A stretch of 64,000 bases of DNA from Competibacter_A sp037045535 (GTDB lineage: Bacteria; Pseudomonadota; Gammaproteobacteria; Competibacterales; Competibacteraceae): the NCBI GenBank assembly GCA_037045535.1, contig JBAOHI010000028.1, forward strand, positions 1 through 64,000. Reading direction: 5' to 3'. This document shows positions 18,454 to 27,521 of the stretch, in pieces. Made by a program: the position numbers and the translations under genes. The notes beneath the pieces were generated by a model that was given only the letters and a program-made list of their open reading frames with translations, was not told where the DNA came from and did not search any database. Every line of letters begins with the position of its first letter. Within the stretch, counting starts at the first letter, position 1.

Positions 18454-20653
18454 ACAAGGATTTGGCCTACGTCCGGCGCCGCTACATCACCGTCGAAGCG
18501 CTCCGCCGGGCCATCGCCATCGTGACCGATGGGGCCCTGCGCGCCCGTTACCCGGCGATCTGGGGCCAGGGGACCACCAGCTGCGCCTCCGATTCCAAAC
18601 ACTTCGGCGCCTTCGACCAGAACCTGACCACCCAATGGCACGCCCGCTATGGTGGGCGCGGCATCATGATCTACTGGCACGTCGAGCGGAAATCCCTGTG
18701 CATCCATTCCCAGCTCAAGTCACCCTCCTCCTCCGAGGTGGCGGCCATGATCGAAGGGGTGGTCCATCACTGCACCGAGATGGAGGTGGACCGGCAGTAC
18801 GTGGACTCCCACGGGCAAAGCACGGTGGCCTTCGCTTTTTGCCGGCTGCTGGGCTTCCATCTGATGCCCCGCCTGAAGGCGATCCCCACGCAGAAACTGT
18901 ACCGTCCGGATGTGGGCCAGCCGGATGCCTATCCCAATCTGCGGCCGATCCTGACCAAGCCCATCGACTGGGAGCCGATCCGGCAGCAGTACGATTCCCT
19001 GGTCCACTACGTCACTGCGGTCCGTCTCGGCACCGCCGAGACCGAGGCCATCCTCCGGCGCTTTATCAAGAACAACGTTCGGCATCCGACCTACAAGGCT
19101 TTCACCCAACTGGGAAAGGCGGTGAAGACCCTCTTCCTGTGCCGGTACCTGCACAGCGAGGCCCTGCGTCGGGAAATCAATGCCGGGCTGAACGTCGTGG
19201 AGCACTGGAATGGCGCCACCGACTTCGTCTTCTTCGCCCGCCGGGGCGAGTTGGCGAGCAACCGCCGGGAGGATCATGAAGTCAGCATGCTGGCCCTGCA
19301 TCTACTCCAGAACTGCCTGATCTACATCAATACCCTGTTGCTGCAGCGGGTGCTGGCGCAGCCGCACTGGGCGGGACGGCTCAGCACGAGGGATCTGAGT
19401 GCGCTGACACCGCTGTTCTGGGATCACATCAATCCCTATGGCTGCTTCGAACTGGATATGGAGACCCGGCTACTCCTCGATTGACCGATTTGGCGGACTA
19501 TGACACGACTGTTGGGTCTACCCCAATTTCTCGGAGAGGTTGAGGGCGACATTACGGAGGAAATCGAGCTCGTGGCGGAAGAGGGACTTGAGCGGTCGCC
19601 GAAGGGTTTTTTTAAAGGGATCGGCCGGTCATGGTTGTGAAGTGGTTCGCCGGTGCGGTGGCTCCACGCGAAGGCCAAGGCGAGCAGCCCCATCATTTTG
19701 GACAGGCGCGCGGCGTCGGTGAGGTGGGTATCCTCGAAGTTGAAGCCCCGGGTTTTGAGGCAAGCGAACAGGGTTTCCACTGGCCAGCGGTCGGCGTAGG
19801 CGTCGATGGCCTGGTCCTGGGGTGCGCTGAAGGTGGCCAGGATGAGCCACTCGCTGTCGTCCAGGCGCAGCGCGGAGAGGTGGACGAAGCAGCCCCAGAT
19901 GGGTCGCCGTCCCGGCAGCAGGTGGGTCTGGCCGGGTTTGAGCGAGCCCAGGAGCGCGTCAACCCGCAGGATCCGGTTCCCGTGGTTGGGGACGAGGGTG
20001 TCGCATTTGATCCGTTGGTGGAAGGGAATTCGTCACGCTTGCAGCCACCGGAACCATGTCTCGCCCACGAATTCGCGGTCGGCCAGCAGCACGGCGATCC
20101 GCCCGACGCCAAAGACGGCCAGGAAGCGCTCCATCCAGGCCACGCGCTCGGCGGTGTTGGAGTTGCCCGCCTTGCCCAGGACGCGCCAAAACAGCGGGAG
20201 GGCGATCCCCCGATAGGCGATCCCCAGCACCAAGAAATTGAGGTCCACCCGGCACGAACGTCCAGTTCGTGCGATCCAGGGTCAGCCGCCACGGGCCATC
20301 GCCCACCGGCACGAGCCGCACCCGCAACCGCGCCCAAGAGTCCGGGTCGATCTCGAACGAGCGGAAGAAGCGTTGCAACCGTTTGTAGTGCGAAGCGACT
20401 TGGGCGGTACCACCAAACCCGGTGGCCAATTCGGCCAGGTTGACGCTGCGAACCTTGAACAGGGCCAGCAGAAACCGCGCCAGAAAACCGATCCGGGCAC
20501 CATGCCAAGGCAGGTGTTCCGCCCGCACGGCCTTGAGTTCGCCCACCGGGTCATCGACTGTGGCCTTCATCGGAGTGCCTGCAAAAATCCTAGCTTAAAC
20601 CACATTTAATCATTAAGTTGCGATTTTTGTCCTGTATTGAGTCGTCTACCTAC

Positions 20654-20874
20654 ACACGATTTGACCGCTGGGTGGCATAACCGCCGGGGTCGGGCGTCAC
20701 GCCGGCTACGGGTGGCAAGGGGTCCGGGCGGGGGTCCTGCACGATCCGACGAGCAAACCGGTGAGAGACGCTGATCGCCCTCGATGGCTGGCGAGTCGGC
20801 TACCCTCTTTTTTGGTGTCATAATGTGATTTATTCATCACCGACCCTCGACGAATCGCTACCTTTCACGACCCG
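20654..20874. other. Short intergenic stretch, nothing recognised
   Basis: The sequence to the right of the IS4-like element shows no convincing gene. A minus-strand frame is arginine- and proline-rich and looks like a composition artefact. Joining it with the left flank of the element at the 12-bp duplication does not restore a recognisable reading frame. Confidence 0.4.
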
Positions 20875-21432
20875 ATGAAACGAAGAACGAAAAGAAGCAC
20901 GAACGTGCGGGTGACTGCCCCCGGTCTCCTCAAGGGCGAGGACTATTTGCGGTTGCAACAGAAACTCCAGCTCGACTTGGGCGACTACCAGGCGCTGATG
21001 GGGATCACGATGAAAGAGCACTATCTCATCACCCTGGACCTGCAGAAACCCCTCAGCGACCCGGGATTGTGCCTGCATATCCGCTTACTCGACGAGTATC
21101 CGGAGTTGCTGACTCCCGGTCCCGACGTGATCGAACTGACCCAGATCGTCAAACAGCTCAAGCGCGACTATCCCGACATGACCTTGCCCATCCCGCCCTC
21201 CTCCAACCTGGTAGGCTTGATGCTGGGTCGCAACTCCAAGACCGCGACGACCTGGAACCAGGGCCGGGCGGTGCCGTCCCGCAAGATTTTGGCGCTGGTC
21301 CAGCACCTGCAAACACTGTTCGATACCCGAGACGACCCCGACCGCGTGTTGCAACACTACTGTGAACTGATCGACACCGAGGCAAAGGCTCGCGGTGTCG
21401 AGGACATTTTCGAGAGCCGGTGCTGGCCTTGA
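20875..21432 (+). CDS. Hypothetical protein, possibly plasmid-associated DNA-binding
   Basis: A 185-residue frame starting MKRRTKRSTNVRVTAPGLL. I do not recognise the family. The body is evenly codon-biased and contains two segments that could fold as helix-turn-helix units: DYQALMGITMKEHYLITLDL near residues 37-56 and SSNLVGLMLGRNSKTATTWN near residues 109-128, the latter followed by GRAVPSRKILALVQHLQ, as in a Cro/C1-like fold. It lies about 0.7 kb upstream of a RepA-like gene on the same strand, so a role in plasmid control is possible but only inferred. No clear ribosome-binding site precedes the ATG. Confidence 0.5.
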   Translation: MKRRTKRSTNVRVTAPGLLKGEDYLRLQQKLQLDLGDYQALMGITMKEHYLITLDLQKPLSDPGLCLHIRLLDEYPELLTPGPDVIELTQIVKQLKRDYPDMTLPIPPSSNLVGLMLGRNSKTATTWNQGRAVPSRKILALVQHLQTLFDTRDDPDRVLQHYCELIDTEAKARGVEDIFESRCWP

Positions 21433-22119
21433 ACACCCTCCCGCCTCACCAGGAAGCGGAGGCTATCTGGCCATCATCTCCCTTTCTGTCGGCGAACTCC
21501 CTTCCTATTGCATCCTCAGAACTCAACCTATCAATCTGGATGTTGCCATAATTAACTATTCAAAAATAGAATTATTCCCATCCAATAGGATCGATGTATC
21601 ATAAAGGGGTTCAGGATTTCCCACGCCATGTCACGAACCATCGACCACGCTCCCGATTGAGCGTCGACCGGGCCAGTTATAACGATGGATTGCCGACCGG
21701 CGGATTAACCACTATGCTTCCATGATAGCCGTATTCCAACACGAGGATCACGCCACGAGGGCTTAACCGCGCGCCAACCGGCGCCCTAAAATGCGAAACC
21801 CCCGGTCGAGGACCGGGGGCTCGGATGGGGAACTTGAAAGTCGTCCGTCGCTCCGCTTAGGACAACAATCGGGAACAGATGTGAACTGCTCTTGATTATA
21901 GCGGGTTGCGAACGCCTTGCAAGACCCCCACAGGTAGTTGCTTGTCACAAACAGGGGAATCTCATGCACGCCCACGTCCGCGAACCGCTGTTTTGCCCGC
22001 GCGCAGTCTCGATCGTCCGGCCCTAGAATCGGGGTTGGCCACTCGGCCACGTTTTACTGTAGCGACTTAACCTGCCGACCCATTGGGTTGAGCCCGACGC
22101 GATTTCCCCTTAGGGAGCG
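21433..22119. other. Non-coding region upstream of repA, possible origin region
   Basis: About 690 bases without a convincing gene. An AT-richer patch lies near 21540-21605. A weak minus-strand frame (22050 to 21763, GTG start) exists, but it runs through the hairpin at 21799-21819 and I do not trust it. No obvious iteron array was found by eye. Its place just before a replication initiator gene makes it the natural candidate for an origin. Confidence 0.35.
21799..21819 (-). terminator. GC-rich hairpin, possible terminator
   Basis: A perfect 9-bp stem, CCCCCGGTC and GACCGGGGG, closed by the loop GAG. On the minus strand it is followed by TTTCGCATTTT, so it could end transcription in that direction. 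With no clear minus-strand gene before it, it may equally be a structural element of the replication region. Confidence 0.45.
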
Positions 22120-22998
22120 TTGGCCCAACCCCCCTGTGTCCTGGCCATGTCGCCCAGTTTCCCGGTTTCACCCCCGCCCGACGCGCCCGCGCCGGCGGAC
22201 TCTTACGGCCTGCCGTTTCCCGCCGCACCGCTTGGCCGGCGAGCGCTTCCTGTATCCTCCGGCAACCGGTGCGGCCACGACCCTTTTCGGCCGCGCTGGT
22301 TCGCGGCGCCGTCGCACCACGCGGCCCACCCGAAGATTCTGGTCAAGCTGCAAGAGGCGGTGCGGGCCTACTTCGCCGACCCGGCGGTATTACCGAGCCT
22401 GAACGCCGCCAACGGCTCGGCGCGGCAGCAGCGCAGCGAACGGCGCGAAGGATGCCTGGCCCTGCTGGGCGCCCTCGTACACTACCTGGACCTGGTCACG
22501 CTACGAGTGGGCATTCCCCAAGCCGATGGCAGTTTCAAGGGTCTGACGCTGGAGTTTCTGGCCGAGCGGGCCGGGCTGGGGCTGCGACGGACCGAGCGGG
22601 CCTGTCGCGACCTGCGGCGAGCCGGGCTGGTCGAAGTCTACCCCATTGCCCAACAGACCGAGGCTGGCCGCTACCGGGGCCAGCCAGCCATCCGCCGACT
22701 GCCGGTGTCGCTGTTCAAAGTGTTTGGCCTAGGCAAATGGCTCCAGCACGAACGGGACAAAGCCGCGCACCGCCGGCGGCGGCAGCGGCGCCGGCAAGAG
22801 ACCGCCGCGAGCGAGGCCGACGTCGGGCGGCGCGAGCTGGCCCTGGACGCCGCCCGGCTACGGGCCACCACCGGCGCCGCTGCGGAATCGGCCACCGCCG
22901 GCGCAGACCCCGACGCCGCCGAGGCGACGCGGCGCGAGGCCGCCCGAATCGCGCTGGCCGGGCTGCGCACCCTGCTCAAAGGGCGACCGCCCGCCTGA
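22120..22998 (+). CDS. repA: RepA-like plasmid replication initiator
   Basis: A protein of up to 292 residues. The conserved part begins near 22330 (HPKILVKLQEAVRAYF) and continues with RQQRSERREGCLALLGAL, LDLVTLRVG, GLTLEFLAERAGLGLRRTERACRDLRRAGLVEVYP (a winged-helix segment), SLFKVFGLGKWLQHERDKAAHR and a charged tail. This order is that of replication-initiator proteins of small proteobacterial plasmids. The start is uncertain: a TTG at 22120 has AGGGAG just before it, and an ATG at 22147 has no such site; the first 60 residues are proline-rich and could be non-coding. Its neighbours parA and parB 3 kb downstream support a plasmid origin. Confidence 0.72.
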   Translation: MAQPPCVLAMSPSFPVSPPPDAPAPADSYGLPFPAAPLGRRALPVSSGNRCGHDPFRPRWFAAPSHHAAHPKILVKLQEAVRAYFADPAVLPSLNAANGSARQQRSERREGCLALLGALVHYLDLVTLRVGIPQADGSFKGLTLEFLAERAGLGLRRTERACRDLRRAGLVEVYPIAQQTEAGRYRGQPAIRRLPVSLFKVFGLGKWLQHERDKAAHRRRRQRRRQETAASEADVGRRELALDAARLRATTGAAAESATAGADPDAAEATRREAARIALAGLRTLLKGRPPA

Positions 22999-23449
22999 GC
23001 CGGGGCGACACCGCCCCGGACCTGCACCGCCTTCCCCGACCGCTTCTCCCGCAGCGCGAACTCCTCTGCCCGCGCGCTGGACTCCGGCCGCCTCCCAAGC
23101 GCGCCTGCCGCCTTTTTTCCCGCCGGACTCGCCCGCCAAGCGATCTAGGTCACCCCACCCCGTCCTCCCCGACCTAAAATGCCTCGCCTGGCTCAAATCG
23201 ATGCCAGTTAACTGTCGGGAATTTGAAAGGTAACTGTCGGTATTCATGCCCGACCCCCATCTGGCCTAAAATAAGTGTCGGCTATCTTCCAACTTAGGTG
23301 GCAATGCTTCCCTCAAAAGTATTTTTTCAGAATCATCAAACAAAAAACCTCAAAATCCTCCTACGCCACCCACAACCGAAACAATTCCTTCTTACTTACA
23401 ACCCAGATAAAAAACCAAGGCTCAAATGGATTCCAGTTAATTCGCGTTG
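22999..23449. other. Intergenic region with imperfect repeats
   Basis: No gene seen. A 22-base direct repeat starting GGCTCAAAT and ending CCAGTTAA occurs at 23190-23211 and 23419-23440 with two mismatches; the second copy abuts the end of the IS1595-type transposase, so both may be insertion-sequence ends. TAACTGTCGG also occurs twice near 23208-23240, a spacing reminiscent of multiple terminal repeats of IS21-type elements. Confidence 0.4.
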
Positions 23450-24151
23450 TTAGGCGACCAGCAATGCCAAAAGAGGTCTGAGCAGACCTTTACCCCGGAT
23501 GCGGACGTTATGTACGAACTGAAAGAAGCCCAGGTAGAGCGGCAATTTTTCTTGCGAGATGCCCCGATGCGGTCGTAACCAAGAACGCAACAACGACCAG
23601 AAGCCCTCGGCAGTATTAACATGAATCTCATGGAAGCCGTCCCCGTCCTCATCTCGGGCGTATTCCCCTTAGCTATGACACACGGTGTGGTGGTCAAATC
23701 CCCATTCTGTCAACCGATGGTAGATATGGTATTCATCGGTATGAACCCGGGTGCCGGGGGCGATGAACCGCTCGATCAGGGGGCGAATCGTGGCTTGCTG
23801 GACGTTCCCCAGCATCCGGACCACCACCGCCCCGCCCCTGGCGGCCCTTTTTTTGACGGCATCCGGATGCCCTCCTTTATGACCCGCCACGACGTACACC
23901 TCGTCGCATTCCACCTCGCCCACCAAGCGTGGTTCCGGTTGGCGGGCGACGATCCTGGCTCGTAACTGCTCGGTCATCCGTTGCACATCACCCGAATTCA
24001 AGCTCAATTCCTGGGCAATTTGGCGATTAGATAGATTCAATCCCATGAAGTACAAACATAAAACCCATACTTGCAACGGTTGATGATGCCCCGCCAACAC
24101 CGTTCCCGTCAGATCGTCAAACGTGGCAGCGGTGGCACCTTGACGCAACAA
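23450..24151 (-). pseudogene. IS1595-family transposase with in-frame stop
   Basis: A 233-codon frame typical of the ISXO2-like DDE group: GLNLSNRQIAQELSLN, then EVECDEVYVVAGHKGG, VHTDEYHIYHRL, and after the break DGFHEIHVNTAEGFWSLLRSW and HRGISQEKLPLYLGFFQF. A single TAA codon at 23669-23671 divides the protein into a 160-residue part and a C-terminal part that carries the last catalytic residues. All else is in one frame, so this is a nonsense mutation rather than wide decay. The zinc-ribbon N-terminus upstream of 24151 is poorly preserved (RRIYLLRQGA). Confidence 0.82.
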
Positions 24152-24479
24152 GTATATCCGCCGCGAATCGGTCTGGGTCGCTGCTGGCGCGCGACCGCGC
24201 GTTTCGTGATCCGACTACACCCCGGCAGTGGTCGGCGGGTAATCGAACCATCCGATCAAACCACCGCGACTCCACAGAACAAAGGATTCACTCCACCGAT
24301 TGCTCGGGCAATCATGACGTGATGGCAAGACAGGTCGGACCGTGGCGGGTAGAACCCGATTGGCTCAAAGCGCATTCAGCGCGACCTATTGATGGTGGAG
24401 CCCGCCAGCGTATTCCATCGGGGACCGAGGCTAAGCCTCTTTCAAAGTCCAGATATATGGCTGCAACCTTGTCCTGCTC

Positions 24480-24779
24480 GCGCGTCATCGATTGAGGCTT
24501 GTGGCAAATAGGGGCAATCCATGTATGAGCCAAAATTTTTATATAGCTTCTGAATCCACAGCTAAACCGCTAGGTCAGATCAACAGCAAGACGCTCGATC
24601 AAGGCTTGTCCGTGAGCCGTCCGATCCTGTCCGTCCTGATCAAATTCCACGATGCACCGGCTGATCTTCCAATAGGCAGTGATTATCAATGCATTGAGGC
24701 TGTAAACGGCGGCGGACGGCTTCCAGCGGGGCGGCGATATCGCCGTGAACGCCGCTATAATCGATAGAACTTGGGACAA
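24480..24779 (-). pseudogene. YhcG/DUF1016-type nuclease, N-terminal fragment
   Basis: The minus strand encodes SLNALIITAYWKISRCIVEF followed by QDGQDRTAHGQALIERLAVDLT, which is the N-terminal DUF1016 domain of YhcG-like PDDEXK proteins. A stop codon at 24570-24572 follows DLT where the family continues with RF.RGF; the next codons do read RFSCGF, so the stop is a mutation. The nuclease domain is absent. Confidence 0.6.
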
Positions 24780-24817
24780 CGTCCGTCATCGTCGTACAGG
24801 ATGCGCGGTGCGCGCAT

Positions 24818-25615
24818 TTACCAAGAGATAGGCTGACCATCCCGGAAAAAACCGCCGGTCGGGCCGTCAGGTTCCGCCAGCGCCGCCCATGTGATGCCAT
24901 GGGCGCCCTCCTCGATGGAGCGCGTGGCCCCCGGTCCGCCCATGGCGGTTCGGACCCATCCCGGACTGACCGCGTTGACCCGAACGGCCGACCCGGCGAG
25001 TTCCCGGGCCAGGATCCGGGTAAAGGCGTTGAGTCCGAGCTTGGAGATGCGATAGGCGTTGGCGGGCCAGCCCCGTTCGAGGTGCCGCCCCGCTTCTACG
25101 TCGCGAACAAAGCAATTCAGCAGGTCCACCAGGCTATCCCGGGTCAGGGCGGGGTCGAGAAATTGATCGCGCAGCGACGGCGGCAGCCCGTCCGTTTGCC
25201 CCATGGCGCTGGAGACCATGACGATGCGGCCATGGGGTGCCAGCAGCGGAAGCAGTTGGTCGGTGGTATCTATCGCTCCGAAGTAGTTGACCGCGAGGGT
25301 GCGGCGAACCACCTCGGCGTCGAATCCCTCCAGCGCGACGCCGGCGTTGTTGACGAGGGCATCGATGCGCCTGCCTTCCCGCCGCAAGGTGTCCGCCAAC
25401 GCCGCCACGCTGGCCGGATCAGTCACGTCCAGCGGATGGTAGCCCACCGCTAACCCCTGACTTTGAAGCCGGTCCGCCGCCGCTCGCCCTTGGGCCGCGC
25501 TGCGGCTGGTGAGCACCACCCGGACGCCACGCCCGGCCAGTTGGCGACAGGTTTCCAGTCCAAGGCCTCGGTTGGCGCCGGTGACGACTGCAAGTTGTTG
25601 ACTGGTTTCTATCAT
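24818..25615 (-). CDS. SDR-family oxidoreductase (carbonyl-reductase-like)
   Basis: A 265-residue short-chain dehydrogenase. The cofactor motif TGANRGLG, the NNAG structural motif, a catalytic serine in VMVSSAMG and the YRISK active site are all present. The long stretch between Ser and Tyr, ending AGRHLERGWPANAYRISK, is the arrangement of carbonyl-reductase/menthone-reductase-type SDRs. RTSR at the end of the second strand suggests NADPH. ATG at 25615 is used. It is divergent from parA and seems unrelated to plasmid functions, so it is probably cargo. Confidence 0.88.
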   Translation of the reverse strand: MIETSQQLAVVTGANRGLGLETCRQLAGRGVRVVLTSRSAAQGRAAADRLQSQGLAVGYHPLDVTDPASVAALADTLRREGRRIDALVNNAGVALEGFDAEVVRRTLAVNYFGAIDTTDQLLPLLAPHGRIVMVSSAMGQTDGLPPSLRDQFLDPALTRDSLVDLLNCFVRDVEAGRHLERGWPANAYRISKLGLNAFTRILARELAGSAVRVNAVSPGWVRTAMGGPGATRSIEEGAHGITWAALAEPDGPTGGFFRDGQPISW

Positions 25616-25706
25616 TTGCAAGTAATATCATCTATGGTGGAGCGAGCCAAGGGAGGTTCATCGCATACAACAGTAGCTAAACGTTGTGAGAACCACTGGC
25701 GGCCGC

Positions 25707-25721
25707 GTAGCAACTTGCTAC
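25707..25721. promoter_or_regulatory. parS-like palindrome upstream of parA
   Basis: GTAGCAACTTGCTAC, a 15-base palindrome with a one-base centre, 69 bases before the parA start. The same sequence, with G for C at the centre, sits at the end of parB. Two copies bracketing a parAB operon fit a centromere and/or ParB operator. Confidence 0.65.
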
Positions 25722-25789
25722 ACATCTTTCTAGCAAGACCTTTTGAACATGTGAGCATTCGAGCACGAAAACGATCCTATTCGATCCTT

Positions 25790-26611
25790 ATGGGACAGCA
25801 CAAAGACACAAAGATTATCGCGGTGGCCAACCATAAAGGTGGTTGTGGCAAGACCACTACCGTGGTGAATCTATCCGCAGAATTTTCCAGGTTAGGGTTA
25901 TCGGTTCTTGTGGTTGACGTAGACCCTCAGGCAAATGCAAGCCTTCATTTGGGAAAAATGCACCCGAGCGAGGTTCCGATCACTTGTGCGGAGTTGCTGC
26001 TTTCCGAGCTGGAAAAGCTACCCCTTGCCATCCACGAGGATACCCATATTGAAGGTGTGTCGCTGATTTACGGATCGTTGGCGCTGGGTAAAACGGAGGA
26101 TGAACTGAGAGATACCACGCCAAGACCATCGGAAGAGCTACGGGCGAAGCTCCAGCCGCTCGATGGACTCTATGACATCATCTTGATCGACTGCCCTCCC
26201 AGCCTAAAATTGTTGACCAGTAATGCGTTAGCATCCGCTACCCACCTGATTATACCGGTGGAATCCGGCTCTCAGTACGGCATGTACGGTGTAACTGACT
26301 TGATGAAGCACATCGCCAAGATCCGTCGAATCAACCCTCGGCTTGAGGTGCTTGGCGCGCTGCTCATCAAGCATGATGAGCGATTAATGGTTAGCAAGCT
26401 CATCGAAAACATGGCGCGGGAGCAGATTGGTAAACTTCTGCCCATCAAGATTTCTACCAGCACTAAGGTAAACCAAGCGGCCATGGCGCAAAGCAGCTTG
26501 CACGCGCTGGATCGTACCGCCAAGGTGTCCCGCGAGTTCCGGCAGCTTGCTTACGAGCTGGCAAGGGAGCTTGGCCTTAAGGGAGTCGCGGCGGAGGACG
26601 GCCATGCCTAA
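25790..26611 (+). CDS. parA: ParA partition ATPase
   Basis: A 273-residue deviant-Walker ATPase. The P-loop is NHKGGCGKTTT (Lys21), the Walker A' aspartate is in VVDVDPQANASLHLG, and Walker B is IILIDCPPSL. It lacks an N-terminal helix-turn-helix, so it is of the shorter chromosomal/type Ib-like form. The ATG at 25790 is used; a GTG at 25751 is an in-frame alternative and neither has a strong ribosome site. It overlaps parB by 8 bp. Together with ParB and the flanking palindromes it should segregate a replicon. Confidence 0.92.
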   Translation: MGQHKDTKIIAVANHKGGCGKTTTVVNLSAEFSRLGLSVLVVDVDPQANASLHLGKMHPSEVPITCAELLLSELEKLPLAIHEDTHIEGVSLIYGSLALGKTEDELRDTTPRPSEELRAKLQPLDGLYDIILIDCPPSLKLLTSNALASATHLIIPVESGSQYGMYGVTDLMKHIAKIRRINPRLEVLGALLIKHDERLMVSKLIENMAREQIGKLLPIKISTSTKVNQAAMAQSSLHALDRTAKVSREFRQLAYELARELGLKGVAAEDGHA

Positions 26612-27509
26612 AAATTTGAAGGCACTGTTAGCGAAGAAACTGGCCGAGAACAGCCAGCGCCACGCGGATGCGCAACAAGAGACCGATTTTGATGCTGGGC
26701 GACATCACGTCAAACTGTCGGTCGATGAGGTTGATCCAAACCCCTACCAACCTCGTAAGGTATTTCCACAACAGGAACTTGAGGAACTGGCGGCCTCAAT
26801 TTCCGAAGTCGGGTTGCTTCAGCCCATTTCCGTGCGACAGGTCCGTGATCGCTACCAAATCATTGCGGGCGAACGCCGATGGCGAGCGTACAAATTGCTC
26901 GGGCGCTCTACTATCGAAGCACTGGTTATTCCCGTCGAAGAATCCGACATGGCTGTGCTTGCGCTTGTCGAGAATATTGATCGCGCGGATCTGTCGGACT
27001 ACGAGATCGGAAAAGCCTTGAGGCAAGTCGAGGGTTTGTTTCCAACCCGAAAAAAGCTTGCCGAAGCGTTGGGGATGAACCGAGAAGATATGTATCGCTA
27101 CTACGCTTTCGAACATTTTCCGGAATCGATTCTTGCCAAACTTGATGCTAATCCACGCTTGCTGTCAAGAGCCGCAGCAACAGACATCAAACGGACAATG
27201 CAGTCGATTCAACCACCATCGCTGGCGCTTGAATTGTTGAATCGGGCTTGGGACTTGCTCGAAGCCGGGGTATTGGAACAGACCAAGCTCTCTAATTTTC
27301 TGCTGAGGGAACTGCGAATCTCTGAAAAAGGCAACATACCAAGATTCCATGAGACCCACCAGACGCTCGCTCGGGAAGGCAAACCAATTGGTTCCATTTC
27401 TCGCGACTCGAAACACTTGGTCATCAAGCTGAAGATCGATGCGTTGAGCGGTGAACATGAAGCCAAGCTGCGGAGTTTCGTCGAACGGGTCGCGTCAGGA
27501 GATTTGTAG
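26604..27509 (+). CDS. parB: ParB partition protein
   Basis: A 301-residue ParB/Spo0J protein. The CTPase nuclease-like domain shows DPNPYQPRKVF, ELAASISEVGLLQPI and IIAGERRWRAYKLLG; the helix-turn-helix follows with ALVENIDRADLSDYEIG and TRKKLAEALGMNREDMYRYY. The start has GGAGG 8 bases upstream, inside the end of parA. The stop codon TAG is itself part of the downstream palindrome. It binds parS-like sites and activates ParA. Confidence 0.93.
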   Translation: MPKNLKALLAKKLAENSQRHADAQQETDFDAGRHHVKLSVDEVDPNPYQPRKVFPQQELEELAASISEVGLLQPISVRQVRDRYQIIAGERRWRAYKLLGRSTIEALVIPVEESDMAVLALVENIDRADLSDYEIGKALRQVEGLFPTRKKLAEALGMNREDMYRYYAFEHFPESILAKLDANPRLLSRAAATDIKRTMQSIQPPSLALELLNRAWDLLEAGVLEQTKLSNFLLRELRISEKGNIPRFHETHQTLAREGKPIGSISRDSKHLVIKLKIDALSGEHEAKLRSFVERVASGDL

Positions 27510-27521
27510 CAAGTTGCTACA
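27505..27521. promoter_or_regulatory. parS-like palindrome at the parB stop codon
   Basis: TGTAGCAAGTTGCTACA, a 17-base perfect palindrome apart from its centre, overlapping the parB stop. It matches the site upstream of parA. A fragment of an unrelated vWA gene begins directly after it, so this may be the point where plasmid-type DNA was joined to something else. Confidence 0.65.

Larger units (their letters stand above)
16707..19484 (+). pseudogene. tnpA: tnpA, Tn3-family transposase, interrupted by IS5 and internally deleted
   Basis: The 5' part (16707-17203, about 166 codons) begins MKNAPPDAIPPEEWWLTPAE and matches the N-terminal DUF4158-type domain of Tn3 transposases. The 3' part (18454-19484, about 342 codons) carries the DDE domain, with DSKHFGAFDQNL, YVDSHGQSTVAFAF and a C-terminal EHWNGATDFVFFARRGE. 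Tn3-family TnpA proteins are close to 1000 residues, so roughly 490 are missing between the two parts, exactly where the IS5 copy sits. The protein cannot work. Confidence 0.92.
15935..19524. mobile_element. Tn3-family transposon, defective
   Basis: Bounded by 39-bp inverted repeats (15935-15973 and 19486-19524) that begin GGGGTAGACCCAACAGTCGT and agree at 36 of 39 positions. A perfect 5-bp duplication AATTT flanks it (15930-15934 and 19525-19529), the Tn3-family hallmark. It carries a divergent tyrosine recombinase gene and tnpA, with a probable recombination site between them. The element is disabled because tnpA contains an IS5 copy and has lost its centre. Confidence 0.95.
15887..20570 (-). 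pseudogene. IS4-like transposase, frameshifted and split by the Tn3-family transposon
   Basis: The frame starts MKATVDDPVGELKAVRAEHL and runs to LTLDRTNWTF at about 20255, where a one-base shift is needed to reach RVDLNFLVLGIAY. Around 20039 an in-frame TGA follows WFRWLQA, but the same frame continues IPFHQRIKCDTLV to VETLFACLKTRGFNFEDT. At a run of seven A near 19610 another shift leads to LKSLFRHELDFLRNVALNLSEK, where the transposon sits. On its far side the frame resumes FQDFLWALKFLSCT and stops at the TAG in the terminal repeat (15887-15889). Catalytic context LDRTNWTF and LADREF is preserved, but two shifts, one stop and an insertion make it dead. Confidence 0.85.
15887..20641 (-). mobile_element. 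IS4-like insertion sequence interrupted by a Tn3-family transposon
   Basis: The two ends are CTAAGTACAGGACAAAAATT (left) and the complement of CTCAATACAGGACAAAAATC (right), matching at 17 of 20 bases. A perfect 12-bp duplication, TCGTCTACCTAC, flanks the whole (15875-15886 and 20642-20653), as expected for IS4-type insertion. Removing the Tn3-family transposon (15935-19524) and one copy of its 5-bp duplication leaves an element of about 1160 bp. It is the outermost shell of a three-level nest. Confidence 0.9.

Noticed and set aside
21763..22050. A minus-strand gene before repA
   Set aside because: It needs a GTG start, passes through a strong hairpin, ends in arginine-rich nonsense and resembles no family I know.
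21433..22119. An iteron array before repA
   Set aside because: No set of repeated 17-22 bp words could be found by eye; an origin there remains only a guess.
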